DNA of 64,000 nt, from assembly GCF_003382275.1 (NCBI RefSeq), contig NZ_QTJX01000002.1:620001-684000 (forward strand). The letters are read 5' to 3'. Numbering within the stretch: the first letter of the stretch is position 1; every line of letters begins with the position of its first letter. Source of the DNA: Flagellimonas nanhaiensis. GTDB lineage: Bacteria > Bacteroidota > Bacteroidia > Flavobacteriales > Flavobacteriaceae. A program made the position numbers and the translations under genes. Shown one piece after another: positions 34,624 to 44,495 of this stretch. The notes beneath the pieces are model-generated. The model made no database searches. It was not told the DNA's origin and saw only the letters and a program-made list of their open reading frames with translations.

Positions 34624-36420
34624 ATGGAGAAGATTAGGAATTTTTGCATTATTGCGCATATTGACCACGGTAAAAGTACCTTGGCAGACCGGCTGTTGGA
34701 TTTCACGGGTTCTGTTTCTGAACGAGAAAAGCAAGACCAACTTTTGGACAATATGGATTTGGAAAGAGAGCGTGGAATCACCATTAAGAGCCATGCTGTC
34801 CAAATGGAATACGTACATAATGGGGAAACCTACATTCTCAACCTCATAGACACCCCCGGTCATGTTGATTTCTCCTATGAAGTTTCTCGTTCCATTGCGG
34901 CTTGTGAAGGGGCCCTTTTGGTCGTAGATGCCGCACAGAGCATACAGGCTCAAACCATATCCAACCTCTATTTGGCTTTGGAGAACGACCTGGAAATCAT
35001 CCCTGTACTGAACAAGGTTGACCTTCCAAGCGCCAATCCAGAAGAAGTTACGGATGATATTGTAGATCTTTTGGGGTGCAGCCCAGAAGAGGTCATCCCC
35101 GCAAGTGCTAAAACAGGAATTGGTATAGGGGAAATACTATCGGCTATTATTGAACGAATTCCGCCACCGGAAGGAAATCCAAATGAATCTTTACAGGCTT
35201 TGGTTTTTGATTCAGTCTATAATCCATTCAGAGGTGTTGAAACATACTTTAGGGTGGTCAACGGAGAGATTAGCAAAGGACAAAAAATCAAGTTTGTGGC
35301 TACTGGCAAATCGTATGATGCCGATGAAATTGGTACCCTAAAACTAACCCAGGTTCCCAAGAATAAGATATCGACTGGCGATGTTGGATATCTGATAACC
35401 GGAATCAAAGATGCTCGTGAGGTAAAAGTTGGGGATACTATTACGGATGCTTCAAACCCAACACAAAATGCTATTGAGGGGTTTGAGGATGTAAAACCTA
35501 TGGTTTTTGCGGGAATCTATCCTGTGGACACCGAAGATTTTGAAGAACTGCGCTCTTCTATGGAAAAATTGCAGCTCAATGACGCTTCCTTGGTCTTTAC
35601 TCCGGAAAGTAGTGCCGCGCTTGGATTTGGTTTTCGTTGTGGATTCTTGGGAATGCTCCATATGGAAATTATCCAGGAACGCTTGGAGCGCGAGTTCAAT
35701 ATGACCGTGATTACAACGGTCCCCAACGTAAGTTACCACGCCTTTACCACCAAGGATAGGGAAAACGTGGTGATTGTAAACAATCCTTCAGACCTGCCCG
35801 ATCCTTCAACCCTGGATAGGGTTGAAGAACCGTATATCAAGGCTACCATCATCACAAAATCAGATTTTGTTGGCAATGTAATGTCCCTCTGTATTGAAAA
35901 ACGAGGACAAATAACCAATCAGACCTATTTGACCACAGAACGGGTGGAGCTCATTTTTGATATGCCCTTGGCCGAAATCGTCTTTGATTTTTACGACCGA
36001 TTGAAAACCGTTTCAAAAGGGTATGCTTCTTTTGACTATACCCCAATAGGCATGCGAACCTCCAAATTGGTCCGAGTAGATATCTTATTGAATTCCCAGC
36101 CTGTTGACGCTTTATCTGCATTGGTTCATTTTGATAATGCACACACCATCGGAAAAAAGATGTGTGAAAAATTGAAAGAGCTCATTCCTAGACAACAGTT
36201 TGATATTCCTATTCAGGCAGCCATAGGTTCCAAGATTATTTCTAGGGAAACAATCAAAGCTTTGCGAAAAGATGTGACCGCCAAATGTTATGGTGGTGAT
36301 ATTTCGCGTAAGCGAAAACTGCTTGAAAAACAGAAAAAGGGGAAAAAACGAATGCGTCAAGTGGGGAATGTTGAAATCCCTCAACAAGCGTTTATGGCCG
36401 TCTTAAAGTTGAATGATTAA
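34624..36420 (+). CDS. lepA: Elongation factor 4 (LepA), ribosome-associated GTPase
   Basis: This is a 598-residue translational GTPase. The G domain shows [16 protein letters not shown] (G1), [13 protein letters not shown] (G2), [10 protein letters not shown] (G3), NKVD (G4) and SAKTG (G5). The LepA-specific C-terminal domain ends with [20 protein letters not shown] and [20 protein letters not shown]. LepA acts in translation elongation and 30S biogenesis. ATG 34624 opens with the standard [16 protein letters not shown]. It stands alone between the divergent outer membrane receptor and a small lipoprotein gene. Confidence 0.98.
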   Translation: MEKIRNFCIIAHIDHGKSTLADRLLDFTGSVSEREKQDQLLDNMDLERERGITIKSHAVQMEYVHNGETYILNLIDTPGHVDFSYEVSRSIAACEGALLVVDAAQSIQAQTISNLYLALENDLEIIPVLNKVDLPSANPEEVTDDIVDLLGCSPEEVIPASAKTGIGIGEILSAIIERIPPPEGNPNESLQALVFDSVYNPFRGVETYFRVVNGEISKGQKIKFVATGKSYDADEIGTLKLTQVPKNKISTGDVGYLITGIKDAREVKVGDTITDASNPTQNAIEGFEDVKPMVFAGIYPVDTEDFEELRSSMEKLQLNDASLVFTPESSAALGFGFRCGFLGMLHMEIIQERLEREFNMTVITTVPNVSYHAFTTKDRENVVIVNNPSDLPDPSTLDRVEEPYIKATIITKSDFVGNVMSLCIEKRGQITNQTYLTTERVELIFDMPLAEIVFDFYDRLKTVSKGYASFDYTPIGMRTSKLVRVDILLNSQPVDALSALVHFDNAHTIGKKMCEKLKELIPRQQFDIPIQAAIGSKIISRETIKALRKDVTAKCYGGDISRKRKLLEKQKKGKKRMRQVGNVEIPQQAFMAVLKLND

Positions 36421-36449
36421 ACCCTTGGAAATTACTTCTTCCATTATCT

Positions 36450-36707
36450 TTATTTAAAGATTATATCATCCGCTGCACAGGTCATTTCCTTTAATTCTTC
36501 AAAATTTACACCCCATTTTTCAAGTTCTTCGTAAGTAAGAAATTCTGTTTCCCCCATTGAAGACATACTGTATGTGCCGTCCCCATTATCACAAAACTTC
36601 ACTCTTTGGTTTTGAATGATGCAAGAATCGCATTCTGGCGCATCTTCTTTACCACACCCCATCAAACATAATACACCCAACAATATTGGTATTACAATGG
36701 CCCTCAT
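36450..36707 (-). CDS. Small hypothetical lipoprotein
   Basis: The protein has 85 residues with a clear lipobox: MRAIVIPILLGVLCLMGCG, Cys18 predicted lipidated. The mature part has four more cysteines (PECDSC, VKFCDNG, MTCAADD) and an acidic composition, with the short motif DNGDGTYSMSSMGETEFL. It ends EEL..MTCAADDIIFK. No family with known function was recognised; disulfide-stabilised small lipoproteins like this are common in Flavobacteriia. It is convergent with lepA. Confidence 0.8.
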   Translation of the reverse strand: MRAIVIPILLGVLCLMGCGKEDAPECDSCIIQNQRVKFCDNGDGTYSMSSMGETEFLTYEELEKWGVNFEELKEMTCAADDIIFK

Positions 36708-36834
36708 TGCCTCACGTTTTGGAATAAACCTATTACTCGTGAGGTAAAATTATATCCAACTAAAAGCTATAAAAGGTTACAATTGATATATGGCACCTAT
36801 CAATTGACAAATACGGATTCTATGGGGACGAAGG

Positions 36835-38670
36835 TCATTTCTCCTCTGCTGTATTTAGGGCTTTGCCAAGGTACACAAGTTTGTAGCCTTCTCCTTTGGG
36901 ATCAAAGTCCTTGCTGTTCGCCGGAATGATATCAATGCTCCCACTGGGCGATTTGGTAAACACAGGAACAATATCCCTGTCCTGTTTGGTGATGTCTATT
37001 AAGCTGTCATAATGTTTTTTATCCTTGAGGTCTATCTCATGGATTGTCGGATAGTTCCTGACCGTTTCCGTTAGTTTGATGAAATCGTCTGTATGGGAAA
37101 ACAATCCTTCTTTTGGGTTTTTCTCAGGATTGTTCATTTCTTCAGTGTTCACCAACCTAAACGCCCCATTTTCCCCAAATTGTTTTTGGAACTTGTTGAT
37201 GGCAAAATTATTGATGTCCGAGTTCCCTGTCAATGCCATTAAATATCCCATATCGTTCAATTCAATATTGTCCGTCAGAGTATCCGAAAAAACATTGGCG
37301 GTCATGGCCTCCAAACCTAGTTGTTTGGCCTTGTTCACGTTGGTCTGGTTGTTGTCAATCAACACTACGTGTCGTTTGTTCTTTTTCAAATAACTCCCAA
37401 TTATCCTGGATAATCTTGATGCTCCAATAATCAAAATTCCCTCTGATTTTTTCAAGAAAACCCCAGCCACTTTCGCAAAAAGTCTGGCAGTTGTTGCGTT
37501 CAATAGAACCGTTCCCAGTACAATCATGAAAACCAAAGGAGTAATGTATTCGGCGCCCGGTTCTCCTTTTGCCAAAAGTTTAGATCCAAATAGGGAGGCA
37601 ATACCTGCTGCAACAATACCTCGGGGGCCTACCCAGCCAATGAACAGTTTTTCATTAAATTTTAAGTTTGACCCCTGCGAACTCAGGAAAACCCCAAGGG
37701 GTCTAACCACAAATACTATTACTGCAAAAAGTATGGCCGAATTCCAAGTATAAATGAGCTTCATGTCATCAATATTGATATTGGCGGCCAATAGAATAAA
37801 CAGAATGGAAATGAGCAATACACTCAGCGATTCCTTAAAGTAGAGGAGTTCCTTTAGGTTGGGAAGATTCATGTTGCCCATAACCATGCCCATAACCACA
37901 ACTGCCAAAAGACCCGACTCATGAGCAAAAACATCAGATTCTACATAAACAAGCAGAACTACCGATAAAGACACCACATTTAAAAGATAATGGGGAATGA
38001 AATTCTTTTTTATGGCAAAAGCAAGGGCATGGGCAAACGTGAAGCCAAACGTGGTTCCAAACAACAAAATTTTACCAAACTCCACTAGTGCGGTTTTGGT
38101 GAAGGCCTGCCCTTCCCCAACACTTATAAATTCAAACACAAGAACAGCTACCAATGCCCCAATGGGATCTATTAAGATCCCCTCCCATTTCAATACTGCG
38201 GATACATCCTTTTTTAACGGAATGTTTCTAAGTATTGGGGTGATCACGGTAGGGCCCGTAACAATAATCAATCCAGAAAACAGAAATGAAATCTGCCATG
38301 TAAGTCCAAAAATGTAGTGTGCTGCAACCCCTGCCCCAAAAAACGTAACAAGGGATCCAATGGTAATCAGTTTTGTGATAACAGGTCCAACATTGGCAAT
38401 TTCCGCTCTTTTGAGCGTCAATCCGCCCTCAAACAAGATGATACTAATCGCCAAGGAAACAAAATAATACAAGCCTTCTCCAGGGAAAAGTCCTTTTTCC
38501 CCATCCCAAATAGGTTCAATAAGCTTGGAACCATCCTCGGTAAACAATGTTGCAATAGGGCCAACCAATAGGCCTATTAAAATAAGAGGTAAAATTGCAG
38601 GCAGTTTAAACCTCCATGCCACCCATTGTGCAATAATGCCAAGAATAATGATTCCCGCTAGTTCAAGCAT
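36835..38670 (-). CDS. Cation:proton antiporter (CPA1-type) with C-terminal NAD-binding TrkA-N domain
   Basis: The protein has 611 residues. The first 400 residues hold about twelve hydrophobic helices, with the exchanger signatures LFEGGLTLKRAEI, GPTVITPILRNIPLKKD and GWVGPRGIVAAGIASLFG. A Rossmann TrkA-N-like domain follows at about 405-520 (ILIIGASRLSRIIGSYLKKN, VVLIDNNQTNVNKAKQLG). The last 90 residues form an extra soluble part. This layout points to a Na+ or K+/H+ antiporter gated by nucleotide. The gene is divergent from the universal stress protein gene, and a shared regulatory region of about 80 bases lies between them. Confidence 0.95.
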   Translation of the reverse strand: MLELAGIIILGIIAQWVAWRFKLPAILPLILIGLLVGPIATLFTEDGSKLIEPIWDGEKGLFPGEGLYYFVSLAISIILFEGGLTLKRAEIANVGPVITKLITIGSLVTFFGAGVAAHYIFGLTWQISFLFSGLIIVTGPTVITPILRNIPLKKDVSAVLKWEGILIDPIGALVAVLVFEFISVGEGQAFTKTALVEFGKILLFGTTFGFTFAHALAFAIKKNFIPHYLLNVVSLSVVLLVYVESDVFAHESGLLAVVVMGMVMGNMNLPNLKELLYFKESLSVLLISILFILLAANINIDDMKLIYTWNSAILFAVIVFVVRPLGVFLSSQGSNLKFNEKLFIGWVGPRGIVAAGIASLFGSKLLAKGEPGAEYITPLVFMIVLGTVLLNATTARLFAKVAGVFLKKSEGILIIGASRLSRIIGSYLKKNKRHVVLIDNNQTNVNKAKQLGLEAMTANVFSDTLTDNIELNDMGYLMALTGNSDINNFAINKFQKQFGENGAFRLVNTEEMNNPEKNPKEGLFSHTDDFIKLTETVRNYPTIHEIDLKDKKHYDSLIDITKQDRDIVPVFTKSPSGSIDIIPANSKDFDPKGEGYKLVYLGKALNTAEEK

Positions 38671-38750
38671 TGTTTTTGTTTTCTTGAAATTTACAGTTTT
38701 TCTTTTATATACCGTTCATTGTTCCTTTCCTGTTGCCCACTTTCCCCATT

Positions 38751-39644
38751 ATGTGCTATATTGGCGCTCAATCTTTTAAAAAAGCTCCATTGTCAAAACC
38801 TTTTGAGACCATTTTATTTGGATTTGCCTTCTCACCTACCTTAAAGATGAATATAATGGAGACCTCAAGGATTGCACATTTTTTTGGGGCGAAGCTTATT
38901 TTGCTCCATGTGGGGGATAAAACACCCGATAAGGAAAATGAAATAAAGCAAATCCTAGCAAAGGTTAAACACCAAGGGGATAGAGTTTCAATTCAATGGA
39001 AACCTGGAAGGCCGGAAGCGGTGCTTCTGGAAACCTGTCAAGATTTGAAGGTAGACCTCTTGATTCTCGGTGCGCTCCAACATGAAAACCTATATCAATT
39101 CTATGTTGGTTCCATTGCACGCAAGCTCACAAGGAAGGTGTGTTGTTCAGTATTGCTTTTAATCAAACCATCCGAAGAAAGGATTCCATGCCAGCATGTT
39201 GTGGTCAATGGGCTTAAGGATGAGGACACTCCGCTTGCCATCTCCAATGCTTTTTATGTTTCCCATGCTCTAGGGGCGAAACAAATAACCATCGTAGAAG
39301 AAATTCGCTCTAAAGAAGTTGCCGTGGACATTAAAGACGACAGATCTCTTAAAAAAGCCACCATACTCAAGGAACGCCTAAAACATCGTGAAGAGTCGCG
39401 TGTAAACGGAATTTTGAAATCTGTCCCAAGAGAATTTGCTCAGGGAATCAAAGTTAAGACACAAAGTATTTTTGGAAAAAGAGGTTATTCCATTGGGCAT
39501 TATGCCCAAGTTGCCAGAGCTGATCTATTGGTGATGAATGCCCCAAAGAAAACCGGACTCATAGATCGGGTTTTTCCACATGACATCGAATATATTTTAT
39601 CTGATCTTCCAACCGACCTATTAATTGTACGAAAGAAAATTTGA
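38751..39644 (+). CDS. Universal stress protein family, tandem-domain
   Basis: The protein has about 297 residues with two UspA-like halves. The first includes FETILFGFAFSPTLKMNIME, FFGAKLILLHVGD and DLLILGALQHENLYQFYVGSI followed by RKVCCSVLLL. The second contains HVVVNGLKDEDTPLAISNAFYV and ends ARADLLVMNAPKKTGLIDRV then LPTDLLIVRKK. The G-2x-G-9x-G(S/T) ATP motif is not clear, so ATP binding is uncertain. The start is ambiguous: TTG 38733, ATG 38751 (used here) or TTG 38790, which would begin directly at SKPFETIL. It overlaps the SulP gene start and likely serves it. Confidence 0.85.
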   Translation: MCYIGAQSFKKAPLSKPFETILFGFAFSPTLKMNIMETSRIAHFFGAKLILLHVGDKTPDKENEIKQILAKVKHQGDRVSIQWKPGRPEAVLLETCQDLKVDLLILGALQHENLYQFYVGSIARKLTRKVCCSVLLLIKPSEERIPCQHVVVNGLKDEDTPLAISNAFYVSHALGAKQITIVEEIRSKEVAVDIKDDRSLKKATILKERLKHREESRVNGILKSVPREFAQGIKVKTQSIFGKRGYSIGHYAQVARADLLVMNAPKKTGLIDRVFPHDIEYILSDLPTDLLIVRKKI

Positions 39645-41878
39645 CGCCAAAAACCAACCATACCAAGCTTTTTGTTAAAGATCTGCCCAAAAACCTGTTT
39701 TCAGGTTTTGTGGTTTCGCTTGTGGCACTTCCTTTAGGTTTAGGGCTTGCCATTGCCAGTGATGCCCCACCCATTTCTGGAATTATTGCCGCTGTGGTCG
39801 GAGGTATGGTGGTTTCCCTTTTAGGGGGTTCTAATGTAACCATAGCCGGACCGGGAAATGGCTTGGTAATCGTTCTGCTTGGGGCCATAACATCCCTTGG
39901 GGCGGGCAACCTTTACCACGGTTATCTATTCACCTTAGGTGCAATCGTGGTTTCTGGGATTTTAATGATGTTGCTTGGCTTCTTAAAAATGGGTCGACTC
40001 GCCGATTTTTTCCCCGCCTCTGCCATTGAAGGCATGTTGGCCGCCATTGGATGGGGCATTTTTGCCAAGCAGTTTCATATTATGATTGGGCATAACAATG
40101 AGCACGGCAGCATTGTTTCGCTTTTGGCACAAATCCCAAATGGGATTATAGACTTGTTTCAGAATGGAAGCACAGAGGAGTTGGTAGCGGCCGGAATAGG
40201 CGTTGTGAGCCTCTTGATCATGGTCTTTTACGCAAAAATCAGGAACCCATTCTTTCATATGATTCCCGCTCCAATGTGGATTCTGATTCTATCTGTCGGA
40301 TTCAGCTATTCCTTTGGGTGGCTCAATATTCCATTTCCAATGGATTCCTCCTATTTAATCTCTATACCCGAAAACGTTGCCTCCAATCTGGCCTTTCCCG
40401 ACTTTTCAAAAATTTTGGAAAAGGATTTTATTATCAGTGTGTTTGCGATTACACTAATTGCCAGTATTGAATCCCTTTTGAGTATTAAAGCAGTGGACAA
40501 ATTGGATTCTCAGGGAAGGCGGTCCAATGTAAACAAAGACCTTAAGGCCTTAGGGCTTGCCACTTCACTTAGCGGATTGGTAGGGGGGTTAAATGTTGTT
40601 ACCGTTATTGCCCGAAGTTCTGTTAACGTGAACAATGGAGCAACCAATCGGTCGGCCAATTTTTTTCATGCTACTTTTTTGATCGTGTTCATCTTGCTGT
40701 TTCAAGAACAGCTTAAAAAAATCCCTTTGGCAGCTTTGGCAGCTATTTTGGTATACACTGGGTACAAGTTGGCAACTCCAAAGACCTTCAGAAAAGTTGC
40801 GAAGATTGGCAGGGAACAGATTATCATTTTCTTGACCACACTTTTGACCACGCTATTCACCAATCTCATTACTGGTATTGGTGTTGGAATCCTTACTACG
40901 CTTGTCATTCACATTATAATAAATAAAAGTGCTCTGCTTTTTCTGACCAATGTGTTCAAGCCCAATGTGCTTTTGTTCCAAGAGCATGAGGATAAAAACT
41001 ACTACGTAAGCGTGAAGTACTTCTGTAGTTTTTTAAACTTCTACAAACTCAAGAACAAATTGGATGCTGTTCCTGAGGACCAAAACTTGATTGTTGATTT
41101 CTCTCTTTGCAGTTTTGTGGACCATACTGCAATGGAGGGGCTTGAGGCATATATGGGGACCTTCGAGAAAAAAGGAGGGAGTATGGAAATTGTCGGGTTG
41201 GACAAACACGGCGCAAAATCCAAACACCCCTTCGCCATCCGTAAAATAATTCCGCTGGAAAACCTGGGGCCTATAGAAAAGTACTTTACCAAAAGACAAA
41301 GTCATCTAGAAACAACAGCAAAGGAATATGATTGGTTATACACCCCAAAAAAAGATACCAATACAAACTTTCTTTCGGGGTTTATTTTTTTCAAATCCAG
41401 GGAAATAAGCTATCTGTACAATCGTCTTGAAGACCAAAATGGGGACACTTCCGTTTTCGACCTTGAGTTTACCGAAGGTGCATTTGTGGCCAAAGAAGTA
41501 ATTAAGGCAACTGTTATGCATATTGAAATGAAAGAGGAAATTCCTGCTTTCACGCTGGATAAAGAAGGCCTTCTGGAAAGAATTTACAAACTGGCCGGAT
41601 TTAAGGATATCCCGATTGATAACCATCCAGATTTCAATCGAAGATTCTTTCTGAGTGGAGAAAGAACCACTGAAATTCAGACCCTCTTTCATGATGGGCT
41701 CATTATGTTTTTGGAAAGCACGCCATATTACCACATAGAGTCCAATGGAAAATCCCTCTTCATTCTAAAAAAGGAGCGCCTGCTCAGTGTTCAGGAAATA
41801 AAGGCCATGATCTATTTTGGGCAACAGTTACAAAAATTACTGGAAAGAACGCGAGAGCCTCAAATATTGTTAAAATAG
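39641..41878 (+). CDS. SulP family anion permease with STAS domain and extra C-terminal domain
   Basis: This is a 745-residue transporter. The N-terminal half is the SulP membrane core (LFVKDLPKNLFSGFVVSLVALPLGLGLAIASDAPP region, SGLVGGLNVVTVIARSSVNVNNG). A cytoplasmic STAS domain follows at about 455-540 (LIVDFSLCSFVDHTAMEGLEAY). The last about 190 residues contain FDLEFTEGAFVAKEVIKATV, then FKDIPIDNHPDFNRRFFLSG and FHDGLIMFLEST. This does not belong to SulP and resembles a domain seen at the ends of other bacterial membrane proteins. Substrates could be bicarbonate or sulfate. The start is TTG 39641, overlapping the USP stop (TTGA), and no ATG is available. Confidence 0.9.
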   Translation: MTPKTNHTKLFVKDLPKNLFSGFVVSLVALPLGLGLAIASDAPPISGIIAAVVGGMVVSLLGGSNVTIAGPGNGLVIVLLGAITSLGAGNLYHGYLFTLGAIVVSGILMMLLGFLKMGRLADFFPASAIEGMLAAIGWGIFAKQFHIMIGHNNEHGSIVSLLAQIPNGIIDLFQNGSTEELVAAGIGVVSLLIMVFYAKIRNPFFHMIPAPMWILILSVGFSYSFGWLNIPFPMDSSYLISIPENVASNLAFPDFSKILEKDFIISVFAITLIASIESLLSIKAVDKLDSQGRRSNVNKDLKALGLATSLSGLVGGLNVVTVIARSSVNVNNGATNRSANFFHATFLIVFILLFQEQLKKIPLAALAAILVYTGYKLATPKTFRKVAKIGREQIIIFLTTLLTTLFTNLITGIGVGILTTLVIHIIINKSALLFLTNVFKPNVLLFQEHEDKNYYVSVKYFCSFLNFYKLKNKLDAVPEDQNLIVDFSLCSFVDHTAMEGLEAYMGTFEKKGGSMEIVGLDKHGAKSKHPFAIRKIIPLENLGPIEKYFTKRQSHLETTAKEYDWLYTPKKDTNTNFLSGFIFFKSREISYLYNRLEDQNGDTSVFDLEFTEGAFVAKEVIKATVMHIEMKEEIPAFTLDKEGLLERIYKLAGFKDIPIDNHPDFNRRFFLSGERTTEIQTLFHDGLIMFLESTPYYHIESNGKSLFILKKERLLSVQEIKAMIYFGQQLQKLLERTREPQILLK

Positions 41879-41949
41879 CCCAAATAAAACCCTATTTTAT
41901 AACCAATTGCGTTGTGCTTTTCTTATTTTGCATGCCATTTGTTTTCTGA

Positions 41950-42816
41950 ATGACAATTTATCCCATAGAGACAGGTAATTTTAAATTGGATGGTGGTGCC
42001 ATGTTCGGCGTGGTTCCCAAATCACTGTGGAATAAAACCAATCCTGCTGACTCCAATAACATGATTGATTTGGCGGCCAGATGCCTACTCATTGAAGATG
42101 GTGAAAGACTCATTTTGATTGATAATGGCCTGGGAAACAAACAATCCGAGAAGTTCTTCAGTTATTATTATTTGTGGGGAAATCATTCGTTGGATAATTC
42201 TTTAAAAGAATTAGATTTTCATAGAGACGATATCACCGATGTTTTCCTGACGCACCTCCACTTTGATCATTGTGGGGGAAGTGTGCAATGGAACAAAGAC
42301 AGGACAGGTTATGAGCCCGCATTTAAAAATGCCAGGTTCTGGTCCAATAAAAACCATTGGGAGTGGGCCATTGAGCCCAATGCAAGGGAAAAAGCATCCT
42401 TTTTAAAGGAAAACTTGTTGCCTATGCAGGAAAGTGGACAGTTGAATTTTGTTGAGAATTCCAACAATGCATACGTCGATAGCTCGCCGCTGGGTTTTGG
42501 GATTCTGTTTGTGGATGGGCACACAGAAAAACAGATGCTTCCTCATATCAATTACAAAGGCAGAACCATAGTTTTTGTGGCGGATTTGGTTCCCACTGTC
42601 GGACATATTCCATTACCCTACGTTATGGGGTACGATACCCGCCCATTACTGACCCTCCAAGAAAAAGCACAATTTTTGAATACTGTTGCGGAAAACGATT
42701 GGCTATTGTTCTTTGAACATGATGCACACAACCAACTTTGCTCTCTTAAGCAAACAGAAAAGGGTGTGCGCTTAAACGAATCGTTTTCATTCAATGAAAT
42801 ATTCAAACCACAATAA
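41950..42816 (+). CDS. MBL-fold metallo-hydrolase
   Basis: This 288-residue cytoplasmic protein has the full metallo-beta-lactamase-fold metal ligands. These are THLHFDHCGGSVQWN (HxHxDH), a third histidine in FVDGHTEKQMLPH, an aspartate in VFVADLVPTVGH and a C-terminal His in LFFEHDAH. The N-terminus (YPIETGNFKLDGGAMFGVVPK) matches the group that includes AiiA-type lactonases and other MBL hydrolases of unknown substrate. Calling it an N-acyl homoserine lactonase would go too far. It opens a run of plus-strand genes that continues with the S8 protease. Confidence 0.92.
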   Translation: MTIYPIETGNFKLDGGAMFGVVPKSLWNKTNPADSNNMIDLAARCLLIEDGERLILIDNGLGNKQSEKFFSYYYLWGNHSLDNSLKELDFHRDDITDVFLTHLHFDHCGGSVQWNKDRTGYEPAFKNARFWSNKNHWEWAIEPNAREKASFLKENLLPMQESGQLNFVENSNNAYVDSSPLGFGILFVDGHTEKQMLPHINYKGRTIVFVADLVPTVGHIPLPYVMGYDTRPLLTLQEKAQFLNTVAENDWLLFFEHDAHNQLCSLKQTEKGVRLNESFSFNEIFKPQ

Positions 42817-42844
42817 AGTTTTACATTTCTATAATACACATTTT

Positions 42845-44494
42845 ATGAATCGAAGATATACCGGAATGCCTTTTGCTGCGCTAGCCGCATCATTACTGTT
42901 AATGGGTTGTGGTGCCACAACCTTAGTTTCTACTCCCGTAGAAAATATTGATGCTGTACCACTTAAGGTTTCTGAGCTGAGTGAATCACAGAAAAAAACC
43001 TGGGGCCATGCCGACCTTATTGCCGATACAATCCCTGGCATGAGTGTAGATAAGGCCTACAATGAAGTCATTAAAAATAGAAAAGGAAAGACAGTTATTG
43101 TTGCAGTGATGGATTCTGGTATAGATCTGGAACATGAAGATTTAGATGATGTGCTCTGGACCAACAAAGGAGAGCGACCAAATAATGGGAAAGACGATGA
43201 TGGCAATGGGTATATTGATGACATACATGGCTACAATTTCTTGGGTGAATCCTACAATGAACAATTGGAATATGTACGTATGCTCAGGTTGAATGAGGGA
43301 AGTGCTTCGGATAGGGCCAAAGCTCGTTTAAAACTGGATGAAGAGTACCCAAAAGCACTTCAAAACAAACAACAGTATGAGCAAATACTTCAGGTAGTAA
43401 AAAATGCCGATGAGGTGGTAAAAAAAGAACTGGGCAAAGACCAATACACCAAAAAAGAGTTGTTGGCCATAGAAGCAAAAACTGAAGAGCTTCAGCAAAG
43501 CATTGCCATTCTTTCCCAAATGTTCGCCTATGGCGATACTGTTCATGGTGTAATTGATGAATTAAACGAGGGCATAACCTATTTTGCCGACCAGGTCAAC
43601 TACAACCTCAACAAGGATTTTAATGGAAGATCCGCGGTAGGAGATGACCCATATGACATTACTGATAAAAACTATGGCAACGGAAACCCTAAAAACAGGG
43701 TGGATACCGAAAGTCATGGAACTCACGTTGCAGGGATTCTAGCCGCCGAACGAAACAATGGCAAAGGCGTAAATGGTGTGGCCAAAAATGTACAACTAAT
43801 GAGCGTTAGGGTGGTACCCAATGGAGATGAATACGATAAGGACATTGCCTTGGGTATTCGCTATGCGGTGGACAATGGCGCCAAAATTATCAACTGCAGC
43901 TTTGGAAAATCTTTTTCGCCAAAGGCAACATGGGTTTATGATGCCATTAAATATGCCGCATCCAAAGATGTGCTGATAGTCCATGCCTCGGGTAATGACG
44001 GTAATAATCTTGACAATCCTGAAAACCCCAACTTCCCCAACGATCATATGTACGGGGGAAAAGAGATTTCAAACAATGTCATTACGGTTGGTGCCATAAC
44101 CAGCAGCTATGGATCCAATATGGTGGCAACTTTTTCCAACTACGGTAAACAGAACGTAGATGTGTTTGCCCCAGGGGATGCCATCTACTCTACCCTTCCC
44201 AACAATAAATATGATTTTCAAGGAGGAACTTCCATGGCCGCGCCAGCAGTTTCAGGTGTGGCAGCTTTGATTCGCTCCTATTACCCCCAGCTTTCCGCGG
44301 CGCAGGTAAAGCAAATATTGATTCAATCCGGATTGCGTTCAAAGACTTCGGTAATCGTTGCCGGTGACACTGCCCAATCCACTACGTTTGATCAAATCTC
44401 AAAATCTGGAAAAATGGTCAATGCCTATAATGCATTGATTATGGCAGACAACATTTCAAAAGGTAAAATGACACTCAACAATAATGCAAAATAA
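42845..44494 (+). CDS. S8 family (subtilisin-like) serine protease, lipoprotein
   Basis: This 549-residue protease has a lipoprotein signal (AALAASLLLMGCG, Cys22). The catalytic triad is visible: Asp90 in VIVAVMDSGIDLEHEDLDDV, the His in ESHGTHVAGILAAERNNGKG and the Ser in QGGTSMAAPAVSGVAALI. The oxyanion Asn is in HASGNDGNN. An inserted helical region of about 120 residues lies between Asp and His (RLNEGSASDRAKARLKLDEE to the QQSIAILSQMFAYG stretch), longer than in typical subtilisins. ATG 42845 is chosen over 42794 because it starts the signal peptide. The M1 aminopeptidase follows after one base, making a peptidase operon. Confidence 0.94.
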   Translation: MNRRYTGMPFAALAASLLLMGCGATTLVSTPVENIDAVPLKVSELSESQKKTWGHADLIADTIPGMSVDKAYNEVIKNRKGKTVIVAVMDSGIDLEHEDLDDVLWTNKGERPNNGKDDDGNGYIDDIHGYNFLGESYNEQLEYVRMLRLNEGSASDRAKARLKLDEEYPKALQNKQQYEQILQVVKNADEVVKKELGKDQYTKKELLAIEAKTEELQQSIAILSQMFAYGDTVHGVIDELNEGITYFADQVNYNLNKDFNGRSAVGDDPYDITDKNYGNGNPKNRVDTESHGTHVAGILAAERNNGKGVNGVAKNVQLMSVRVVPNGDEYDKDIALGIRYAVDNGAKIINCSFGKSFSPKATWVYDAIKYAASKDVLIVHASGNDGNNLDNPENPNFPNDHMYGGKEISNNVITVGAITSSYGSNMVATFSNYGKQNVDVFAPGDAIYSTLPNNKYDFQGGTSMAAPAVSGVAALIRSYYPQLSAAQVKQILIQSGLRSKTSVIVAGDTAQSTTFDQISKSGKMVNAYNALIMADNISKGKMTLNNNAK

Positions 44495-44495
44495 T

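Noticed and set aside
41950..42816. Calling the MBL-fold protein a quorum-quenching lactonase
   Set aside because: The metal motif is shared by many MBL hydrolases; nothing in the sequence fixes the substrate.
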